A DNA stretch of 64,000 nt from Auriscalpium vulgare (taxonomy: Eukaryota; Basidiomycota; Agaricomycetes; Russulales; Auriscalpiaceae), in NCBI GenBank assembly GCA_019915015.1, contig JAHBBC010000015.1:1116001-1180000 (forward strand), in the 5' to 3' direction. Both the position numbers and the translations under genes were made by a program. The notes below the pieces were generated by a model. That model made no database searches and had not been told where the DNA came from. It saw only the letters and a program-made list of their open reading frames with translations. Position 1 is the first letter of the stretch. Every line of letters starts with the position of its first letter. Of the stretch, positions 1 through 11,271 are shown in pieces.

Positions 1-35
1 GCGGTCACTCAGGGCAACGTACTAAATTAACTGAA

Positions 36-272
36 TTATCGCGACCATGAAACTCCGAACGCGCTGTGGAGCAACGATATTCTCAAAGGTTCTCCGAGCT
101 GCTTCGCCATGCTGAGGCCTGCAAGTTCACATGCTGTCCGGTAAGCTTCGTGCAATGTCAACAAAGTGAATAACATCATCACCGCCGTCTTCGGTTTAGC
201 GAGCAGCTGGTCAGTCCGCTGTTGATCACGGGGCATACGCATGCTCGTCGCATATGCAAAGACAAAATTCAC
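36..272 (-). other. Conserved ORF upstream of the secreted-protein gene (units 1-3)
   Basis: A 78-codon ORF on the strand opposite the secreted-protein gene. Unit 2 has an equally long, clearly homologous ORF at 7020-7256. Unit 3 keeps the same N-terminal stretch (MRMPRDQQRTDQLLAKPKTA) near 12356-12440 and then hits a stop. No domain, signal peptide or membrane segment is visible. Conservation in two of three copies may only reflect recent duplication or conserved promoter DNA, so it may not be a gene. Confidence 0.2.
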
Positions 273-465
273 ACTGATCTTCCACGCAGAGGTCGCGATA
301 GGAATCTGTCATCTTGGCTCACCTAGAAGACCAGAGTGGAGCCGGTGAACTCTCGTTAGCACGTCGAGCAAGGCACTCGAGAAAAAGAGGAAAATGCACA
401 CCGGAAAATCGCGATAACAAAATTGGACGCAATTGTTTCTGAGTCTCGGGCGGCGTCGAAGAACC

Positions 466-472
466 TATAAAT
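466..472 (+). promoter_or_regulatory. TATA box, secreted-protein gene 1
   Basis: TATAAAT lies about 80 bp upstream of the 5'-UTR intron, in a block conserved in all four copies. It is followed by the leader gcaggcggggag..ctccagcagtgcaac, in which transcription probably starts. Confidence 0.55.
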
Positions 473-599
473 TGCAGGCGGGGAGTGGCGAGACTACAGC
501 AGTGCAACATTCGCCCCGCTAACTCAACAACCAAGCTACAGAAGTAAACGATCTCTGACATGCTCGGACCAGCGGACTGACGCACCTCCTCGCAGTCTA

Positions 600-887
600 A
601 TGCAGTTCAACATTTCCACCATCGTTGGCTTTCTCGCCGTCATCGGGCTCGTCTCCGCCCTCCCCGGGCCCGAGACTTCCTTGACGAAGAGGCAGGCCCC
701 CTGCTGCACGGATTTCATCTGCACCAGCGGTGCGCCTGTGGGCGAGTTCGACATAGCGTGCTGCACGGGTACATGCACGCTCATCCCGCTCATTGAGGTG
801 GAAGGTGCTTCAGTCGGGGTGAGTCCATATGAAAGCGCTTTGGAGACGGTGCTGACTGAGCGCCATTGCGGTTAGTATTGCGCCTAA
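600..887 (+). CDS. Small secreted cysteine protein, copy 1 (family unrecognised)
   Basis: Two coding exons, 600-818 and 876-887, give 76 residues. The signal peptide (MQFNISTIVGFLAVIGLVSA) is followed by a short propeptide ending in LTKRQ, a Kex2-type Lys-Arg site. The predicted mature peptide is about 44 residues with seven cysteines arranged CC-C-CC-C-C. The intron (819-875, GTGAGT...branch ctgac...TTAG) falls after Gly; the last exon adds only Tyr-Cys-Ala-stop. A 5'-UTR intron (544-595) ends five bases before the ATG. Without splicing the ORF would run to about 875 and miss the final Cys. The cysteine pattern is not that of a hydrophobin. Secretion and processing are inferred from the motifs; function is unknown. 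Confidence 0.8.
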
Positions 888-1092
888 GAGATCGGAAGGC
901 GCATGTCATGTCAAGCCAACAATCTGTGCGGGGAGCGGTGAAAGAAAATAGGAAAATCACAGTTAGCGTCTCACCATTGTACGAGTAGTAGGGACTGGCC
1001 CTGGTTGCTGGGCGCAGGCGATTCGAAGTGTGTCGATCGTAGTGTTCGAATATATGCTCTCCGTTAGATGGCGTCTTCAATGCCTGTTCACA

Positions 1093-1545
1093 TTATCCTG
1101 ACGCTATGGCGTCTTCACACGCAATGTATCGGAGCCCTGGTGCGACCAAGCCAGGGGTTTTTGAGACCGGAGAAGCGATGATAGCCTGCGCCCAGACCGG
1201 CCTGTTCGTAGCGCGCTCATCGCGGCGAGCAGTTGCTCGACTCGGATGCACATGGCGTGACCCGGCCGGGAGTTCTTCGAACCGCATCGCCTTCATCGTT
1301 GACTATGTAGGAAATTTGCAGCATCCATTCTTTGCGGAATGCGGCAGCCGTATCCGGCCTCAACGGCCTCCCCGCCGAGCTGGGGTGTGCCGCGGGCGCA
1401 ATGACCAAAGCGTGATGTGTGCAGCCACGGCGGATGAAGTGCTCATACGTTGCGGCGTTGGGTCTTGCAGCTTCGTAGCCTGCCGTAGCCCGTCTGGCAA
1501 CCGAAGTACACTGGAAAACGTAACAAAGAGGCACATTTAACACCC
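1093..1545. other. Anonymous block conserved between units 1 and 2
   Basis: This stretch after the secreted-protein gene is nearly identical to 8084-8525 and weakly similar to 15060-15260 in unit 4. ORFs are open on both strands, but no domain is recognisable and the reading frame is not clearly conserved into unit 4. I cannot say whether it was ever coding. Confidence 0.4.
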
Positions 1546-1619
1546 GGCGAAGGTTGTGTAATCCCGGCAGTTATTATGGATTCTCGTACCACAGCCAGAG
1601 TGTTCTCGTAGCTCGAGCG

Positions 1620-2370
1620 TATCGATGCTTCTCGAATCGCGACGACAGTCCCGAATACAGCCCCAACGAGCGCAGCAAGAACCAATGTGTGTACAAAGAC
1701 GGTTGCGCGCGGGGCAGAAAATGGCCTGCCGCGTTTAGTCCCTGGTGCATAGTGGAGGTCGGCGAGGCGGAGTAAAAGACGTGGAGAAGAGATACGCACC
1801 AACGGTTGCGCCCGAACATCCCAAAGGACACTGCCTACAGTCGTGCCGTATCATTTGGGCCCCGTTCCAGTGTCCATGCTACTTGTTGGGATGGGGAAGA
1901 GCTGCACAAGGGCTGGATATATTAGACAAGACTCACAGCTTCATAGAGACTCCGATGTGGCGCAAGAGAAGAGAATGAGGGAGAACATGCAAGTTGCAGG
2001 TGAAGAACGCACAGATTTGTCTTCCTCCCTTGTATTTTTCACATCGTTTGCATTTTTGATGCTCTTCACGTCGGCAGTAGCACCATTCCTGCTCTTCGCG
2101 GCACTGCTTCCAGCTGGCCCAGCATCACCCACCTTCGACTTGCCCTTCGACTTTCCGTTCTGATTAATTCATGTTGTCGCGCGGTCCCGGACGTCGTGCG
2201 AGCTGTAATTGACCGTCATCCAGCAAGTCGTTGTCGTTCTGCGGGGTGATAACGTTGGCAAAGTGGCGAGATGACCGTGAAGACACTGAAGGTTTTGTCG
2301 TTAAAGTTATTGCCGCCGGCGGTTCACGATGGCTTATGTCATGATATCGGACAACCCGGCAAGACGGCAC
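1620..2370 (-). pseudogene. DUF202 gene remnant, unit 1
   Basis: Compared with the complete copy at 15373-25289, this stretch keeps the N-terminal exon (near 2370-1985, with motifs such as AGSSAAKSRNG), the exon beginning LVQLF, and the last membrane segment (TVFVHTLVLAALVGAVFGTVV). The exon carrying the DUF202 signature (ERTFLAYVRTS) is missing. The LVQLF exon has an in-frame TGA (near 1852), and the normal stop after VVAIR is lost. It is a decayed, internally deleted copy. Confidence 0.7.
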
Positions 2371-2879
2371 AGCGGCTCCGAAGTCGGCATAGTTTTATGA
2401 ATCAAATGTACATGATGTGGGCGACTTCAAAACGATGACTCTGAGGAAGGCCGAGATCATCTTGTCGATCCGCTCACGGCTCCACAATTCCGCAGAATGA
2501 ACCCAGCGTACATGCATTGTGCGTCCAGTTTCCGGACTGCTTACAAACGGTGAGGCGCACGGTTGGAGCTGGCGGCGTCGGGAGGGCGCGTCGCTGCGCG
2601 AGATATGGAGCGCCGGGGGCCGCGAGCGGGGCATCGCTGCGCGAAAGACAAATCTGAGGTGGTGCGCGCTGAGTGCTCGCTGCTCGAAAGATGGACCGAC
2701 GGGCGGGGATGCGGGAAGAGGGAGGCGGGCGGGTGGCCGGGCCCGTTGTGTGTGTGTGACGGCGGCGTCAGGTGGTGGTCGGCGAGGGCAGGGGGTGGTC
2801 AGCGTCGTGACTCGTGGTGGTTGGCACAGCTAACTCGGTACTAGTGGCGCATGTTAACGGCATATTATATTCGTAGGAG
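2371..2879. other. Unit-1-specific DNA without a recognisable gene
   Basis: GC-rich, with overlapping ORFs on the plus strand at 2519-2844 that look like low-complexity Arg/Gly translations. I see no splice-supported gene. Confidence 0.4.
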
Positions 2880-3281
2880 GTGCGTGACCTGGGAAACCCG
2901 AGTCGAACCCGTTCAGCGAGATGTTGAAGTCGTGCGCGGACTCGCATGGCGCCTGGAACGTGGACTACGTCGCGGTGTGGTTGCCTTGCGTGACTGTGCG
3001 CATGGTGCGTTGGGTGGTTGACAGATAGACGGTGAACTCACAGTGGAGATCACATTATCACCGAGCTTCCCCTCGACGAGCTGCGGGTTAAACACAGTCG
3101 TGCCGTCGCCAGTAGTATTGCCGCCTACTTGGACATAGATTTCCTTCGCCACAACGAGGTATGCAAACGCGAGCAGCTGCACGTTGCCACGCGTTGCGCA
3201 CACCAAAAACGCGACGACTGGTCAGCAGCGCATCTCAGTCAAGTGCAGGACACTCACACAGAGAGCGGATGAGGCGTACAT
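2880..3281 (-). pseudogene. Truncated cupredoxin-like extracellular protein
   Basis: Read on the minus strand: exon 1 at 3281-3258 (MYASSALC), exon 2 at 3176-3042 completing a signal peptide and the first cupredoxin strands (EIYVQVGG...LVEGKLGDNVI), then sequence near 2993-2885 encoding TQGNHTAT-stop-STFQAPC and NGFDSGFP. This is the TQGNHT..S.F..PC signature of fungal cupredoxin-like secreted proteins. A TAG sits where that family usually has Gln (CAG to TAG), the third exon is one base out of phase with the second, and the rest of the barrel is absent past about 2880. It is therefore a broken 5' fragment. The family assignment is from memory of the motif. Confidence 0.6.
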
Positions 3282-4267
3282 GGCAGCGAGGATCGGGGAA
3301 TGGGCAGGACGAACACGACAGGGAGGAGGGGGAAGGGAGGAAGGAAGGCGGTTGGCAGAAGCTAGGTCGAAAAATGAGCGCGTTGGCAAGGTCTCACGCT
3401 CCCGCGCACGGACATCTTCATTTGAGGAATGGACGAGGCTTTGACAGAGCGCCGCATGGCCGCCCTGAAAGCCTGAGCTCTGACGACGTCGACGTCACTG
3501 TTGGGGCGACTTTCGCGCTATCTCGGGGTTGCCGATGTTGAAGTAGCGATTAGGATATTCCCTTTTTCGGACGGCGCATCCTCGTCTCGCGGCCGCCGTT
3601 CGTCCACATCGACGCGGTCTCCTCGCCAGCCTCGCGGCCCACACGCGTTTTGTGGGAGAAGAGATGGCTGTAATGGGAGAGGGCACCAATCGTTCCAGTC
3701 CTCGTGATAGACGGCAGGCATGCGAAGAGCTCAACGATGAAATCCTCGCCAAGCTTGCCTGTTGATATGGCGCGAGGATCGTGGGGAAGGCTTGGTCCCT
3801 CACAGAACCGAGTGTGAGCGCGACTGCCTAGATCGATAGAAGTATGTTAGCCAGGGAGTGATAACGAGAACCAGGGATGAGGGGAGGAGAGAAACAGAAT
3901 CATAATGCAATGTACGGACGGCCATCAGAGAGAAGATTAATACGCAGTCACCCGTGGACGCGGGCGACCTGGAGGACACCAGCTCCACGTCAGTCGCGAA
4001 TGGATATTTCGGTCCATCAATTGAACAGCGATAGGTACGGCGACGTGGCGACGAATAACAAGGGCATACATGCAGGCGTACCTCTGGCCAGGTCATCGCG
4101 AAGCACCCACGGCTTTGGACCAGCAGTCCTTTAAATGGCGCCCTCAGCGCGAATGGGATGGTGGCAAGTGACCGACTCTCTGGAGGCACGATGTGAGTCT
4201 CTGTCGCGCGGAAGACAAGTCCGATTTCGAGGCCAAGTTGAAGTAGATAGACGAAGTTGAGAAGCGC
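3282..4267. other. Unit-1-specific DNA, no supported gene
   Basis: Several ORFs exist on both strands; the longest is 172 codons at 3800-4318 on the minus strand. None has a recognisable domain, a good start context or splice support. The stretch upstream of 3281 may hold the promoter of the former cupredoxin gene. Confidence 0.4.
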
Positions 4268-4329
4268 CTCGTGGGACTGATTTCCACTCGCCGACTCGCT
4301 CGTGGGACTGATTTCCACTCGCCGACTCG
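4268..4329. repeat. 31-bp perfect tandem duplication
   Basis: Two adjacent identical copies of a 31-bp sequence beginning ctcgtgggactgatttcc, at 4268-4298 and 4299-4329. The second runs straight on from the first. Confidence 0.9.
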
Positions 4330-4513
4330 GAGTGTTTCGACCTGACGGTGGCTCTCTGCTCTGGTGCGGGGGCAGCAGTTTGCTGTACTCCTCTACTCTC
4401 GAAAGGGTTTTATGGTAGGCGTAACCCAGCTTTCGTCACATCCCACCAGTGTTACTCCGCCCTATCTACATACCAATCAGATGCTAGTACCGGCCATGCT
4501 TTGTCCTCGAGCC

Positions 4514-4889
4514 TATGTCGGCAGACCCTGTTAACGTCTCGTGGACGATGTGGGCCCCAACTGGCAGTGCCAGAACACCGAGTCACCGACATACGAAGGT
4601 GAGCACTCTTGTTGGACTATCGTCATGAAACATCAATGGCCTAGCGCGTACTAATTAGCTGACATTTTCTCTTTTTGACACCAAAGAGCAAGACGGACCC
4701 TCATCGAAACCATACCGTTGTCCTCCCTTGCTCCAACCGAGGTCTTGAAGAGGTGAGAAGGCTCACCATTCATTTCGACCGAGACTACTAACCTTCCAAA
4801 ATCTCTAGATTGCATTGAAATTTTTGACGCAGTCGCGGGTGGACTGTGAAGGAAGGCGGCCTCGCATGAGACTTGAGATCAATCCCTGA
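4514..4889 (+). other. Possible small spliced gene or spliced non-coding transcript
   Basis: Three consensus introns follow one another: 4599-4686 (GTGAGC...AAAG), 4753-4808 (GTGAGA...ctaac...CTAG) and 4900-4963 (GTAAGC...GTAG). Removing the first two joins one frame from an ATG at 4514 to a TGA at 4887, about 77 residues. The product has no recognisable domain, and other frames across the same junctions are also fairly open. Regularly spaced introns suggest a transcribed locus; that it codes for protein is doubtful. Confidence 0.25.
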
Positions 4890-4963
4890 ATGAGCAGAGG
4901 TAAGCGACACAAAAATTCAAGCCCTACGACTTCTCAACACTTGAGCTGAGCTGTTCACTGTAG

Positions 4964-6983
4964 GACGGGGGAATCGTTTCGTCTTCTCATTTTCCCACCG
5001 GACATTCTCCCAAGCGGCTGCGAACGAGATGCCATCTGATGTGCCATGTGCCGACCAGTCTATCCTCCGTGTTCAGCACTTTGACGGCGCGAACTCTCTC
5101 CACTCTCTGTTTCTAAGCCACCAAACCTTGCGACAAACCCCTGAACGCCTCATGTCAATGCCTTTGTGAAAACACTGTGCCCTCGCCCTCAATATTCCTG
5201 GTTTTTCTCGTCCGCATTCGATTCAATTCAAAGCTGGGTGTTGCGTTGTTCCGTGTCTTCCCCGGGGTTGCCCGAGATGAACTTGTCGCTCCACGCATGC
5301 CAATCAACCTCGCGGAATCAACGCCACGAGCAGCGTACACGTACAAACGTCGTGCGTCCTCTCAATTTTAGATCGGACTCTTTGCGCCGATGTTGCTTAC
5401 TGACGTCGGGCGCAGAGAGGTAGTTGTGCCGCTGGTCAACGCTGAACGCCTCTACATTCTCATGCGTGCGTATCCGATGCCTGTGAGTGAGTGCACTGGC
5501 TCAAATTTCCCTCAGGTGACTAGCAAACGGCGGCGAGCCGTTCACAAAGTCCGCCGACTCGTCGTACTGCATTCCATCGTATTCTGCTGCACATCAGATG
5601 GCTCTTTTCGCAATGATCCGCGCCGCAGTGAATTGAAATTGCGTGCACATCGTCGCGCTTTCGGCCGATTACTGACCCCAATACCTCAAAGATAAGTGCC
5701 GCTCCATTTAGCTGCCATCTAAATAAGGTCAGTCGGCCGATGGCCTTCTCCCGTACAGGCACAAAAGTCCGGTTTTTGAAGAGTTGACGCTGTGAAGGGT
5801 GTGTACGATAATTCACACAACCAGTGTCTTGCGTTGCAAATTGCACGGTTTCTGAGGCTCCGCCTTCATCTCAAGACGTGTCTATAATAAGGTCCGGAGG
5901 TGACTAATGACTAGTGAACCATGACCGGCGCCGGTGACCAAAGACTTCGTCTTCTTGACGTCGAAAGCTTATTTGGCACTTACAGATGTAAACATCATGT
6001 GGCTCAGACATTCGGCGTGTTCCTTGAAGGCGACGACGACGTCATCCCGCGTATCGTCCCGCCCCTTGCACCGGGAGCCAGTTTGACCTATGATGTTCGG
6101 AAGCCAAGCAGATTGACTCAGTCCTAAGAAGCAGTGTGTATGGTGGTGAGCCCACAGCCTCCGTCGTTCGTACAAATTGGTCGACGAGGACAATAGAGTT
6201 ATCAAATACACTCCTTCCATCAGTCGCATCAAGCCGCGCTTGTTCCGTTGCCTTGTATAGTCAGCCGATGGGAAGAAGAACCGACATCCTGTCGTGTGGC
6301 GCCCAGACAGCAACTAGTCGATCTCGCAATCTGCCGCTCATCCATTCAAACGCGGAACTTCACTGACGCTTTCGGTGCATAGGCTCAGCGACTTGCAAAT
6401 TCCTGCCTCCGATTCTACGGCGCTCCCCCTATTGTCGATAGGACGGTAACGGCGAGCTAAGCCGGGCCGTGAGTGCGGCAGCAGGTTGATAGGCATAATT
6501 GCTGCAGCGCATTGAAGTTTGCAGCTGACTCCCGCGGAGGAGTAAGAGGATGGTCGAGTCCAATTCGATTGGCACGCCTAGACAGAGTCAGCGTCGGTAT
6601 CAGTGAAAGGCACAGAGTTACAAGCGCCGTTGCATATTGGAGGTTGTGCGGAAAGCTATAAAGGCACAGGACTCAGCATGTCAGAAAAGGTTAATCTGCA
6701 TGCGCAGCTTCCGCTAGATTCCGATTGCCGATGATCTCGCCGAGGACACGAAACAGAATCCACACTGCATACCAGTCCTACGCCTTCGGTCCGCCGTCCA
6801 ACGCTGCAATTAGAACAATAGCGCACGGATTGCCTAAGACTCTAAGTAGCATCGGACGGATGTTCTGCGGGCGGCGAAAGAGATGCGTGCAACAGATAAG
6901 TGCGCGCTCCGGTCAACGGGATGCTCACCCGCTTGAGGCTGCCAGCCGTGCCTACCAGCGCCGCTGGTCATCCAAATGATGTG
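4964..6983. other. Tail of unit 1, no supported gene
   Basis: From about 5390 on, this is homologous to 9180-9700 and 11270-12180 in unit 2. No ORF keeps a recognisable frame between the two copies, so the block looks non-coding or decayed. Confidence 0.45.
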
Positions 6984-7445
6984 AGCGGTCACTCAGGGCA
7001 ACGTACTGAATTAACTGAATTATCGCGACCATAGAACTCCGAACGCGCTGTGGAGCAACAATATTCTCAAAGGTTCTCCGAGCCGCTTCACCATGCTGAG
7101 GCCTACAAATTCACATGCTGTCCGGTAAGCTTTGTGTGATGTCAAAATATTGAATAACGTCGTCACCGCCGTCTTCGGTTTAGCGAGCAGCTGGTCAGTC
7201 CGCTGTTGATCACGGGGCATACGCATGCTCGTCGCATATGCAAAGACAAAATCCACACTGATCTTGCACGCAGAGGTCGCGATAGGAATCTGTCATCTTG
7301 GCTCACCTAGAATAGAGTGGAGCCGGTGAACTTTCGTTAGCACGTCGAGCAAGGCACTCGAGAAAAAGAGGAAGATGCACACCGGAAAATCGCAAAAACA
7401 AAATTGGACGCAATTGTTTCAGAGTCTCGACGGCGTCGAGGAACC

Positions 7446-7452
7446 TATAAAA
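7446..7452 (+). promoter_or_regulatory. TATA box, secreted-protein gene 2
   Basis: TATAAAA sits in the same leader context as in copy 1. Copy 4 has TATAAAA at 14413; copy 3 has the degenerate TACAAAA at 12650. Confidence 0.55.
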
Positions 7453-7589
7453 ATGCAGGTGGGGAGCGGTGAGACTCCAGCAGTGCAACCTTCACCCTGC
7501 TAATCCAACAACCAAGCTACAGAAGTAAGCAGTCTCTGACATGCTCGGATTCGTAGCCAACGGGACTGACTCACCTCCACGCAGTCAAC

Positions 7590-7872
7590 ATGCAGTTCAA
7601 CATCTCCTCCATCGTCGGCTTCTTGGCCGTCGTCGGGATCGCCTCCGCCCTCCCCGGGTCCGAGACCTCCTTGACGAAGAGGCAGGACATCTGCAATGCC
7701 ATTGTTTGCGTCTCAGGTCTGCCTACCGGCGACGTGACCTGCTGCAGTGGCGGTTGCGGCACTTCTATCTTTTCGGCCGGAGGCGTGACGATTGGCGTGA
7801 GTCTTATGGCCGCTTCCGATACACACCAGAAAGCTGACTTCACGATTGAAACGTCAGCTGTGCCTCCTCTAG
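7590..7872 (+). CDS. Small secreted cysteine protein, copy 2
   Basis: Exons 7590-7796 and 7858-7872 give 73 residues. The signal peptide and LTKRQ processing site match copy 1, but the mature peptide differs: about 41 residues with six cysteines (C-C-CC-C-C). The intron (7797-7857, GTGAGT...gctgac...TCAG) follows Gly as in copy 1. The last exon encodes Leu-Cys-Leu-Leu-stop. The 5'-UTR intron is 7525-7584. The well-conserved pre-pro region and changed mature part fit a diversifying secreted-peptide family; function unknown. Confidence 0.78.
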
Positions 7873-8599
7873 GGAGGTACAACCGATGTCAAGCTAAGTA
7901 GGAAATGCGGGGAGCGAGTGAACCTGAAAATATGAAATCCATAGTTAGCGTCTCACCATTGTACGATTAGTAGGACTGGCCCTGGTTGCTGGGCGCAGGT
8001 TGTTCAAAGAAGTGTCTCGTTTGTAGTGCTCGAATATATGCTGTCTGTTGAATCACGTCTTCAAAGTTTGTTCACATGATTACTTATCCTGGCGCTATGG
8101 CGTTCAGACACGCAAGTGACTGGAGCGGGGATGCGACCTGGCCAGGGTTCGTGACCATAGCGCAATGATAGCCTGCGCCCAGACCGGCCTGTTTGTGCAC
8201 GCCCATCGCGGCGAGCAGTTGCTCGACTCGGATGTGCGTGGCGTGACCGGCCGGGAGTTCTTCAGACCGCATCGCCTTCATCGTTGACTAGGTAATTTGC
8301 AGCGTCCTGACGCCCCATTCTTTGCGGAATGCGGCAGCCGTATCCGGCCTCAACGGCCTCCCCGCCGAGCTGGGGTGTGCGGCGGGCGCAATGACCAAAG
8401 CGTGATGTGTGCAGCCACGGCGAATGAAGTGCTCATACGTTGCGGCGTTGAGTCTTGCAGCTTCGTAGCCTGCCATGCCCGTCTGGCGACCCATACACTG
8501 GAAAACGTAACAAAGAGGCACATTTTACACCCGGCGGAGGTTGTGTAATCTCGGCAGTTATTATGGATTCTCGTACCACAGCCAGAGTGCTCTCGTAGC

Positions 8600-9000
8600 T
8601 GGAGCGTAACGATGCTTCTCGAATCGCGACGACAGACCCCAATACAGCCCCAACGAGCGCAGCAAGAACCAGTGTGTGCACAAAGACGGTTGCGCGCAGT
8701 GCAGGAAATGGCCTGCCGCGTGTAGTCCCTGGTGCACAGTGGAGGTCGGCGACTCGGAGGCGAATAGAAACGTGGAGAAGAGATACGCACCAACGGCGCG
8801 CCTGAACATCCCAAAGATGACTATAGTCGCACCGATGGGGCACGTATCACTTGGGCCCCGGTCCCTAGTTTCCGTGCGGTTTGATGAGATGGGGAAGAGC
8901 TGCACACGAGGGCTGGAAGTCATCCGAAGTCTGTCGCTGTCGGCCGATGCCGCGCCGGTCGTTCGCGATGGCTTACGTCATAATATAGGACAATTCGGCA
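8600..9000 (-). pseudogene. DUF202 gene remnant, unit 2
   Basis: Retains the last exon (TVFVHTLVLAALVGAVLGSVV, near 8600-8740) and the LVQLF exon (near 8910-8800, with PIGATIVIFGMF). Upstream of that it jumps straight to sequence that lies near the start codon in unit 1 (gcgatggcttacgtcat near 8970), so most of the first exon and the DUF202-signature exon are gone. It is a more heavily deleted copy than that of unit 1. Confidence 0.65.
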
Positions 9001-9707
9001 AGACGGCGCAGCGGCCAGCCAGAGCGGAATAGTATGCACAAGGATATGTGGGTGAGTTCATAAAGGCGAGCAAGGCCAAGATGAGCTTGTCGCTCTACAC
9101 AGTGCTCCAACCGATCTTGCAGAGTGAACACAGCGTACATACATTGTGCGTTCAGCTTCCGGACGATGCCACTGCTTGCTGACGTCGGGCTACTTATTAG
9201 TGGCGCAGGGTAACGCTGAACATATGTATATTATATTCATATGGGTGGCGTTTGATGGGTCTATATTCCCTCAAGTGACCGGCACCGGCGGCGAGCTGTC
9301 GAGGAATTGAGCTGCAGACTGGTCGCACTACATTCCATCGTATTCCGGTGCATATCAGATGCTCGTTTTCGCAATATTGTTCCGCGCCGCAGAAATTACG
9401 TGCACGTTGCCGCGCATTCGGCCGATTGCTGACTTTGAGACCGCAAAGATAAGTGCCGAATCTGCTGCCGTCTAGGCTTGAGGTCAGTCGGCCGACGGCG
9501 TTAGCCAACACGACAGTCGCAAAAATCCAGTCTCCCGTTTTCTACGTAGTTAGCACTTGATGAGCGGCGAAGTTGGGTTGTGTCATACACGCAACCAGTG
9601 TCTTGCATTGCGATTTGCACGTTTTCTGCGCCCCCGCCCTACCTCGAGATGCCTCCATAATAAAGTCCGGAAGTGACTGATGACTAGTGACCGGTGAAGA
9701 CTTCGTT
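9001..9707. other. Unit 2 spacer, no supported gene
   Basis: Homologous in part to 5390-5930 of unit 1. No open frame is shared by the two copies. Confidence 0.4.
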
Positions 9708-11271
9708 ACCTTGCTTGCCAAGGTTTCTCGCACCCCCGTAATTATAAGCGCCCCGACCTTCCTGGAAAACAAGTGCAAACAGTCTGCTGTTCACGTGCCT
9801 CTTCCGAAGGCGTCAAGTCGGCTTGGGGTATCCCTACCCATCTTTTTCCCATCCAAACTCCTGCGCTGCCGCGCTCCTTCTATCGAGATTCATTATTCGA
9901 ATATCATGTCCACACTGATTCCAGCCTCGCATGCGATCACAGGCGCTTCAGCGACGCTTCCCCAGCCATTGTGGCAGTGGCATCGCTGGGTGTCCCTAGG
10001 CTCCCATTCGGCCTGCAGGGGCATCGGTGCGTGGGGCAGGGGGGACGAGCTCTTGTATAGAAACAAGTTTCGGACTCGCAGGGCGGTGGCCGGGCAGGCA
10101 AGCTCGATGACACCGTCGATGGAGGCTTGAGTCTTGACGGTCAGTCTGCTCGTGCTGTATTTGCCGCGCCATGCATTCTTCTAAGTTTGAGATGCCACAC
10201 ACACTGCAGGTACCACAACAATGTCAGCGGCTTCCAGCATGACGCGCCCAGCTTGCAGGTCAAGGGCGAGGGGCGCCCCATTGTGTCCCCGCCGCGCTAC
10301 GTTCGCAAACCGAAGCTGCCGTGCTCAGAGTGCGACGTCACTGCATGCACATGCCTCGGCAGCCCAACGTGTGTGCTGGGGCCCTCTGCATCAGCACAGC
10401 CGAGGCGACTGTCGCAGGGCAATCCCGATGCAACGGGAGGGCACGGGCACCGCCACTCGAGGAGACGCTATCCGTGCCGGCGAGAGGTTGCGTCGAGCGA
10501 CGCGCGAGCCTGAGAGTGAAGCACGAGGCAGTTGAAGAGGTCCCCGTGAGCTGGCCTCGCTCCTACCATGCGCGTGCCGAAGATGAAGCGTCACGAACGC
10601 GCCCACGACGTGCCAGGCCGCGGTCAAGCGCGAGGATGAAGATGTGGAGTAGCCGCAACGCGCCCACCGTCTCCCAGCTCCCGCCGCTCCGAGCGCGCTT
10701 GCGCGGGCCAAATGTGCGCGCTGCCATCCACGCCCCGCCAGCTGTACCATCCGCGTATGCCGCAGTCTATGAGCTCCTCGACGGACACGGAGGTCAGCTC
10801 ATGCGCACACCCGCATCGTCGGTCACGGAGGGCGAGTACCCGCCCGCGACGGACACGTCGTGGAAGAAGGCCGCGTTGGTCCTGCGAGAGAGCAAAATGG
10901 AGAGGAACAAGGCGCGGAGCGGACTGTGTGGAGGCGGAGGAGTTGACGCAGCGCATGTGGCAGCAGAAACGGGCGCTCCGCTCTCCTGCGCGTGCTGCAG
11001 GAACATCCTGGAACAAATTGTAGATGGCCTGCCCGATCTGTGATTCGGCTGTATCGCGCGAGGGATTCGCGGGGCATACTACCTATCTGCAGTCAAGTAC
11101 CACCACATACATACTTAGGTCTGTGTATATCATTCTACTACTATAGCACTACAGTACGTCTCTAATCTTCTTGCGACTGAATTACATGACGGTATCATTC
11201 CCATGCTTGCCTGCAAGGACCCGGGCTAAAACGGCAAGCAAGGTGGCCGCCGACGCAGTCGGCACTTCCCC
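9708..11271. other. Insertion specific to unit 2, possible small mobile element
   Basis: Relative to unit 1, about 1.56 kb is present between gacttcgt (near 9700) and tctcgacgtcga (near 11272). Its left edge starts with ACCTTGCTTGCC (9708-9719), and the exact inverse lies near the right edge (GGCAAGCAAGGT, 11233-11244). No target-site duplication is evident and the right terminus is not at the junction, so the inverted repeat may be chance. A 240-codon plus ORF (10321-11043) and competing frames show Arg/Ala/Pro-rich composition and no recognisable transposase motif. Confidence 0.3.

Larger units (their letters stand above)
1..6983. repeat. Segmental duplication unit 1
   Basis: The window opens on the same sequence (gcggtcactcagggcaac) that starts the next unit at 6984 and, with small changes, the third at about 12180, so the window begins on a repeat-unit boundary. 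The order within the unit is a conserved minus-strand ORF, the secreted-protein gene, an anonymous block, a DUF202 remnant, unit-specific DNA (cupredoxin pseudogene, 2.4-5.1 kb), and a tail (about 5.4-6.98 kb) that recurs at the end of unit 2. The array probably continues upstream of the window. Confidence 0.8.

Noticed and set aside
10321..11043. 240-codon ORF in the unit-2 insertion as a gene
   Set aside because: Very GC-rich with long ORFs in several frames, Arg/Ala/Pro-rich, no domain, no conserved start, absent from the other units.
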